From Lachnospiraceae bacterium (GTDB lineage: Bacteria; Bacillota_A; Clostridia; Lachnospirales; Lachnospiraceae): a DNA stretch of 25,290 bases. The notes beneath the pieces are model-generated. The model had not been told where the DNA came from, made no database searches, and worked only from the letters and a program-made list of their open reading frames with translations. The translations under genes were made by a program, and so were the position numbers. Shown piece by piece: positions 23,427-25,290 of the stretch; position 1 is the first letter of the stretch, and each line of letters opens with the position of its first letter. Where the stretch lies: positions 1 to 25,290 of the forward strand of contig JAIKXO010000082.1 in NCBI GenBank assembly GCA_024684065.1, in the 5' to 3' direction.

Positions 23427-25070
23427 ATGAAGAACGTGCTTTTGACTGCAGGGCTTTTTTGTGCAGCTCTTGTATTATCAGGATGTACCGTCCCCGATGC
23501 GGACCTGATAGCAGGTCAGACAGGGGAACAGACCGCAGACCGGACAGCAGGTCTGACAGGGGAGCAGACCCCGGATGATACAGAAGAGCAGACAGGAGGT
23601 ACGGTGACAGGGAAAAAAGAAAGAACCGATGACTGGAAGCCTTCGGATACCGCTTCCGTGACTGAAGCCGAAAAGCTTAAACTCCCCCCCGAAGAGGCCC
23701 TGGCTGTTAAGATATCCTTAAGGGATGAGGAAGCTAAGGATATCTGGGATTCCTATACCGGTGGCGCGGATGCGGAATATGCACCGGCAGAGATTGAGGG
23801 AGATGCGCCTGAAGCCCTTAAGAATATCATAGATGATTATAATATGTGGGTTAATGAAACAACAAAGAACGAGCTGAAGGCGGCGAGGGAGCGATGGGAG
23901 CGTTACCATGCTTCTGATCCGGATTCATTTATCGCGCTTACCCCCCGTATCGGGATGAAGCTTTCGCGCAGCGATACCTCCCTTATAAGCTATGTGACGG
24001 TGGTTAACCGCTATAACCGTGAATATGAACCGGATGACAATCTTTATCACGGATATACCTTTGATTCACAGACCGGACGCAGGCTTTTCCTCAATGATCT
24101 TGTAACCGACATCGACCGCTTTGCAAAGATCGTATGCGACGAACTGCTTGTCATGTATACCGGCTATGCCGATGAAAAGACCGGGGAATTCCTTGAAGAC
24201 GGTTTCAGAAAGGCTGTTACGGACAGTATAAAGGGAGCAAGGGATGACGGACTGTTTGCGTGGACTGTAAGTACCGAAGGTTTTTCTGTCTATTTAGCGG
24301 ATCCGTTTTACAAAGAAGGCTATCTGATGCATGACGTGGAGGATATTTTTATCCCCTTTGGCGCCTTAGGCGATATCCTCTGTCAGGAACTTGCCGCCGG
24401 ATATGATCATATCTGTTATTTTTACAGGGCATATCTTCCGCAGGTTTACGGGATGACGATCGAGGAGCTGCCGCAGTCTCCGGAATATAAGTGGTATGCC
24501 ACATATAAGGCGGTAAAGGACGGACAGAATTATCTTTATCTTTCAGGCGATGATCAGACCCTTGTTTACCATATGAAGGAGTCGGGAGCAGAATATATCG
24601 GACAGATATTCGGGGAGATAGACAGCAGTATTTCCATTAACTATGAACCTGTCATTGATCCGGACAGGTTTACCTTAAAAGGAAGCGCTTTTTTAGTGCA
24701 GGAGCTTTTGAATCTTTGCGCGGATGCCTGCATAGGAGATAACGGGGTGCCTGAGCTGTTTGGATTGTTTAAATTGGAATACGGCGGGACAACGCCCCTG
24801 ATGGTTGTCAATCCCTTTGAGGCAGAGGTATTTCCGGATGAGAAGGCTTCGGGGGCAGAGAAGAAAGAGCTTCCTGAATATACCGGGCTTATGTTTTTAC
24901 GTACCGACGGAGATACCTTTATTGATATGGAGATAGACAGTTATGACGATCCTGAGCTTGACGGAGCCGTCTGCAGGCTGTATGTAACCGGAAATTATCA
25001 GGACGGCTTTACGGTAAACGGACATCCCCAGGACGAGATACTGGAAGATCAGGGGTGGCTTGAGGAATAA
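23427..25070 (+). CDS. Lipoprotein with DUF3298-like domain
   Basis: A 547-residue lipoprotein; signal peptide MKNVLLTAGLFCAALVLSGC puts the lipidated cysteine at 20. A Thr/Glu/Gln-rich tether at about 28-57 contains a tandem repeat (TGEQT). The folded part begins near residue 90. The stretch SYVTVVNRYNREYEPDDN, then GYTFDSQTGRRLFLNDLVTD and FAWTVSTEGFSVYLADPF, resembles DUF3298/RsiV-type extracellular domains. The following 200 residues match nothing I know. GGGAGGG lies ten bases before the ATG. No sigma-factor gene is adjacent and no cytosolic anti-sigma part exists, so an RsiV role is unlikely; cell-surface sensing or binding is a guess. Confidence 0.7.
   Translation: MKNVLLTAGLFCAALVLSGCTVPDADLIAGQTGEQTADRTAGLTGEQTPDDTEEQTGGTVTGKKERTDDWKPSDTASVTEAEKLKLPPEEALAVKISLRDEEAKDIWDSYTGGADAEYAPAEIEGDAPEALKNIIDDYNMWVNETTKNELKAARERWERYHASDPDSFIALTPRIGMKLSRSDTSLISYVTVVNRYNREYEPDDNLYHGYTFDSQTGRRLFLNDLVTDIDRFAKIVCDELLVMYTGYADEKTGEFLEDGFRKAVTDSIKGARDDGLFAWTVSTEGFSVYLADPFYKEGYLMHDVEDIFIPFGALGDILCQELAAGYDHICYFYRAYLPQVYGMTIEELPQSPEYKWYATYKAVKDGQNYLYLSGDDQTLVYHMKESGAEYIGQIFGEIDSSISINYEPVIDPDRFTLKGSAFLVQELLNLCADACIGDNGVPELFGLFKLEYGGTTPLMVVNPFEAEVFPDEKASGAEKKELPEYTGLMFLRTDGDTFIDMEIDSYDDPELDGAVCRLYVTGNYQDGFTVNGHPQDEILEDQGWLEE
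23511..23570 (+). repeat. Two 24-bp direct repeats inside the lipoprotein tether
   Basis: Copies at 23511-23534 and 23547-23570 differ at two positions and repeat with a 36-base period, encoding AGxTGEQT in frame. They lengthen the Thr/Gln-rich linker after the lipid anchor. Confidence 0.7.
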
Positions 25071-25126
25071 ACGTCATATTCCGGCAGTATTCATTTGTCT
25101 GTAAACAGCAGACCGGGGGATTTAAT

Positions 25127-25290
25127 ATGGATAACAGGATCACAGTGATATATGGCGATAAGGCGGAGGATATGACGATTTCCCTGCTCGGTGCCGTACA
25201 GATTGAAAAGGATATTCCAAAAGGAGCAAAGATCGGGATAAAACCGAATCTTGTCAATACAACTCCTCCGGAAAACGGCGCTACGACTCA
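25127..25290 (+). CDS. DUF362 family protein, 5' part only
   Basis: The first 54 codons of a gene that continues beyond the window. KGAKIGIKPNLVNTTPPENG followed by ATT matches the start of DUF362 domains, which open with an IKPN strand and a P..GATT motif. Many DUF362 proteins also carry ferredoxin-type iron-sulfur sites further on, which cannot be seen here. GGGGGA lies six bases before the ATG at 25127. It begins 56 bases after the preceding lipoprotein gene. Confidence 0.75.
   Translation, partial: MDNRITVIYGDKAEDMTISLLGAVQIEKDIPKGAKIGIKPNLVNTTPPENGATT

Noticed and set aside
1..25290. CRISPR array, complete insertion sequence, tRNA or rRNA genes
   Set aside because: No regular repeat-spacer pattern, transposase frame, or tRNA/rRNA-like sequence was seen by reading; a tRNAscan or Infernal run would settle the RNA part.

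Overview
The window reads as chromosomal DNA of a Gram-positive anaerobe of the Clostridia, most likely Lachnospiraceae. The signs are strong AGGAGG-type ribosome binding sites, six proteins with lipobox signal peptides, an extracellular protein with Ig-like and InlB-type repeats, an alpha2-type glycyl-tRNA synthetase, a giant 2-hydroxyacyl-CoA dehydratase activase-type protein, and a peptidase M16C / era / recO / glycyl-tRNA synthetase run as seen in Lachnospiraceae. The family assignment is inference from gene content, not from a marker alignment.

Left part (1-4505). The window opens inside a secreted Ig-like/InlB-repeat protein that ends at a strong bidirectional terminator. A 5'-truncated DUF3800 gene follows on the minus strand, then about 440 bp without a convincing gene. 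Next is a three-gene plus-strand operon: an RsbW/SpoIIAB-type anti-sigma ATPase, a LuxE-type acyl-protein synthetase and a LuxC-type acyl-CoA reductase. LuxE and LuxC overlap by four bases. They look like a fatty-acid reductase pair making an aldehyde, with no luciferase nearby.

Middle part (4559-11893). A minus-strand operon encodes a solute-binding lipoprotein and an ABC transporter in which permease and ATPase are one polypeptide. It diverges from a 1417-residue protein with two complete BcrAD/BadFG activase domains, a cysteine cluster and a dehydratase-like C-terminal half. The 590-bp divergent region holds a near-consensus promoter in each direction. Each promoter is followed by a leader of about 190-210 nt rich in inverted repeats, so both operons may be RNA-regulated.

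Right part (11931-25290). A secreted beta-propeller (glycosidase-like) lipoprotein lies on the minus strand. On the plus strand come a rhomboid-like membrane protein that seems to lack the catalytic motif and carries a C-terminal zinc-binding tail, an M16C metallopeptidase, a DUF4349 lipoprotein overlapping era, recO, a small lipoprotein, glycyl-tRNA synthetase, a DUF3298-like lipoprotein, and the start of a DUF362 protein. Several short intergenic regions here hold perfect inverted repeats or repeated hairpin elements.

No CRISPR array, complete insertion sequence, tRNA or rRNA gene was seen. The best candidates for undescribed biology are the anti-sigma/LuxE/LuxC operon, the two structured leaders around the transporter and the giant activase, and the rhomboid-like zinc protein.
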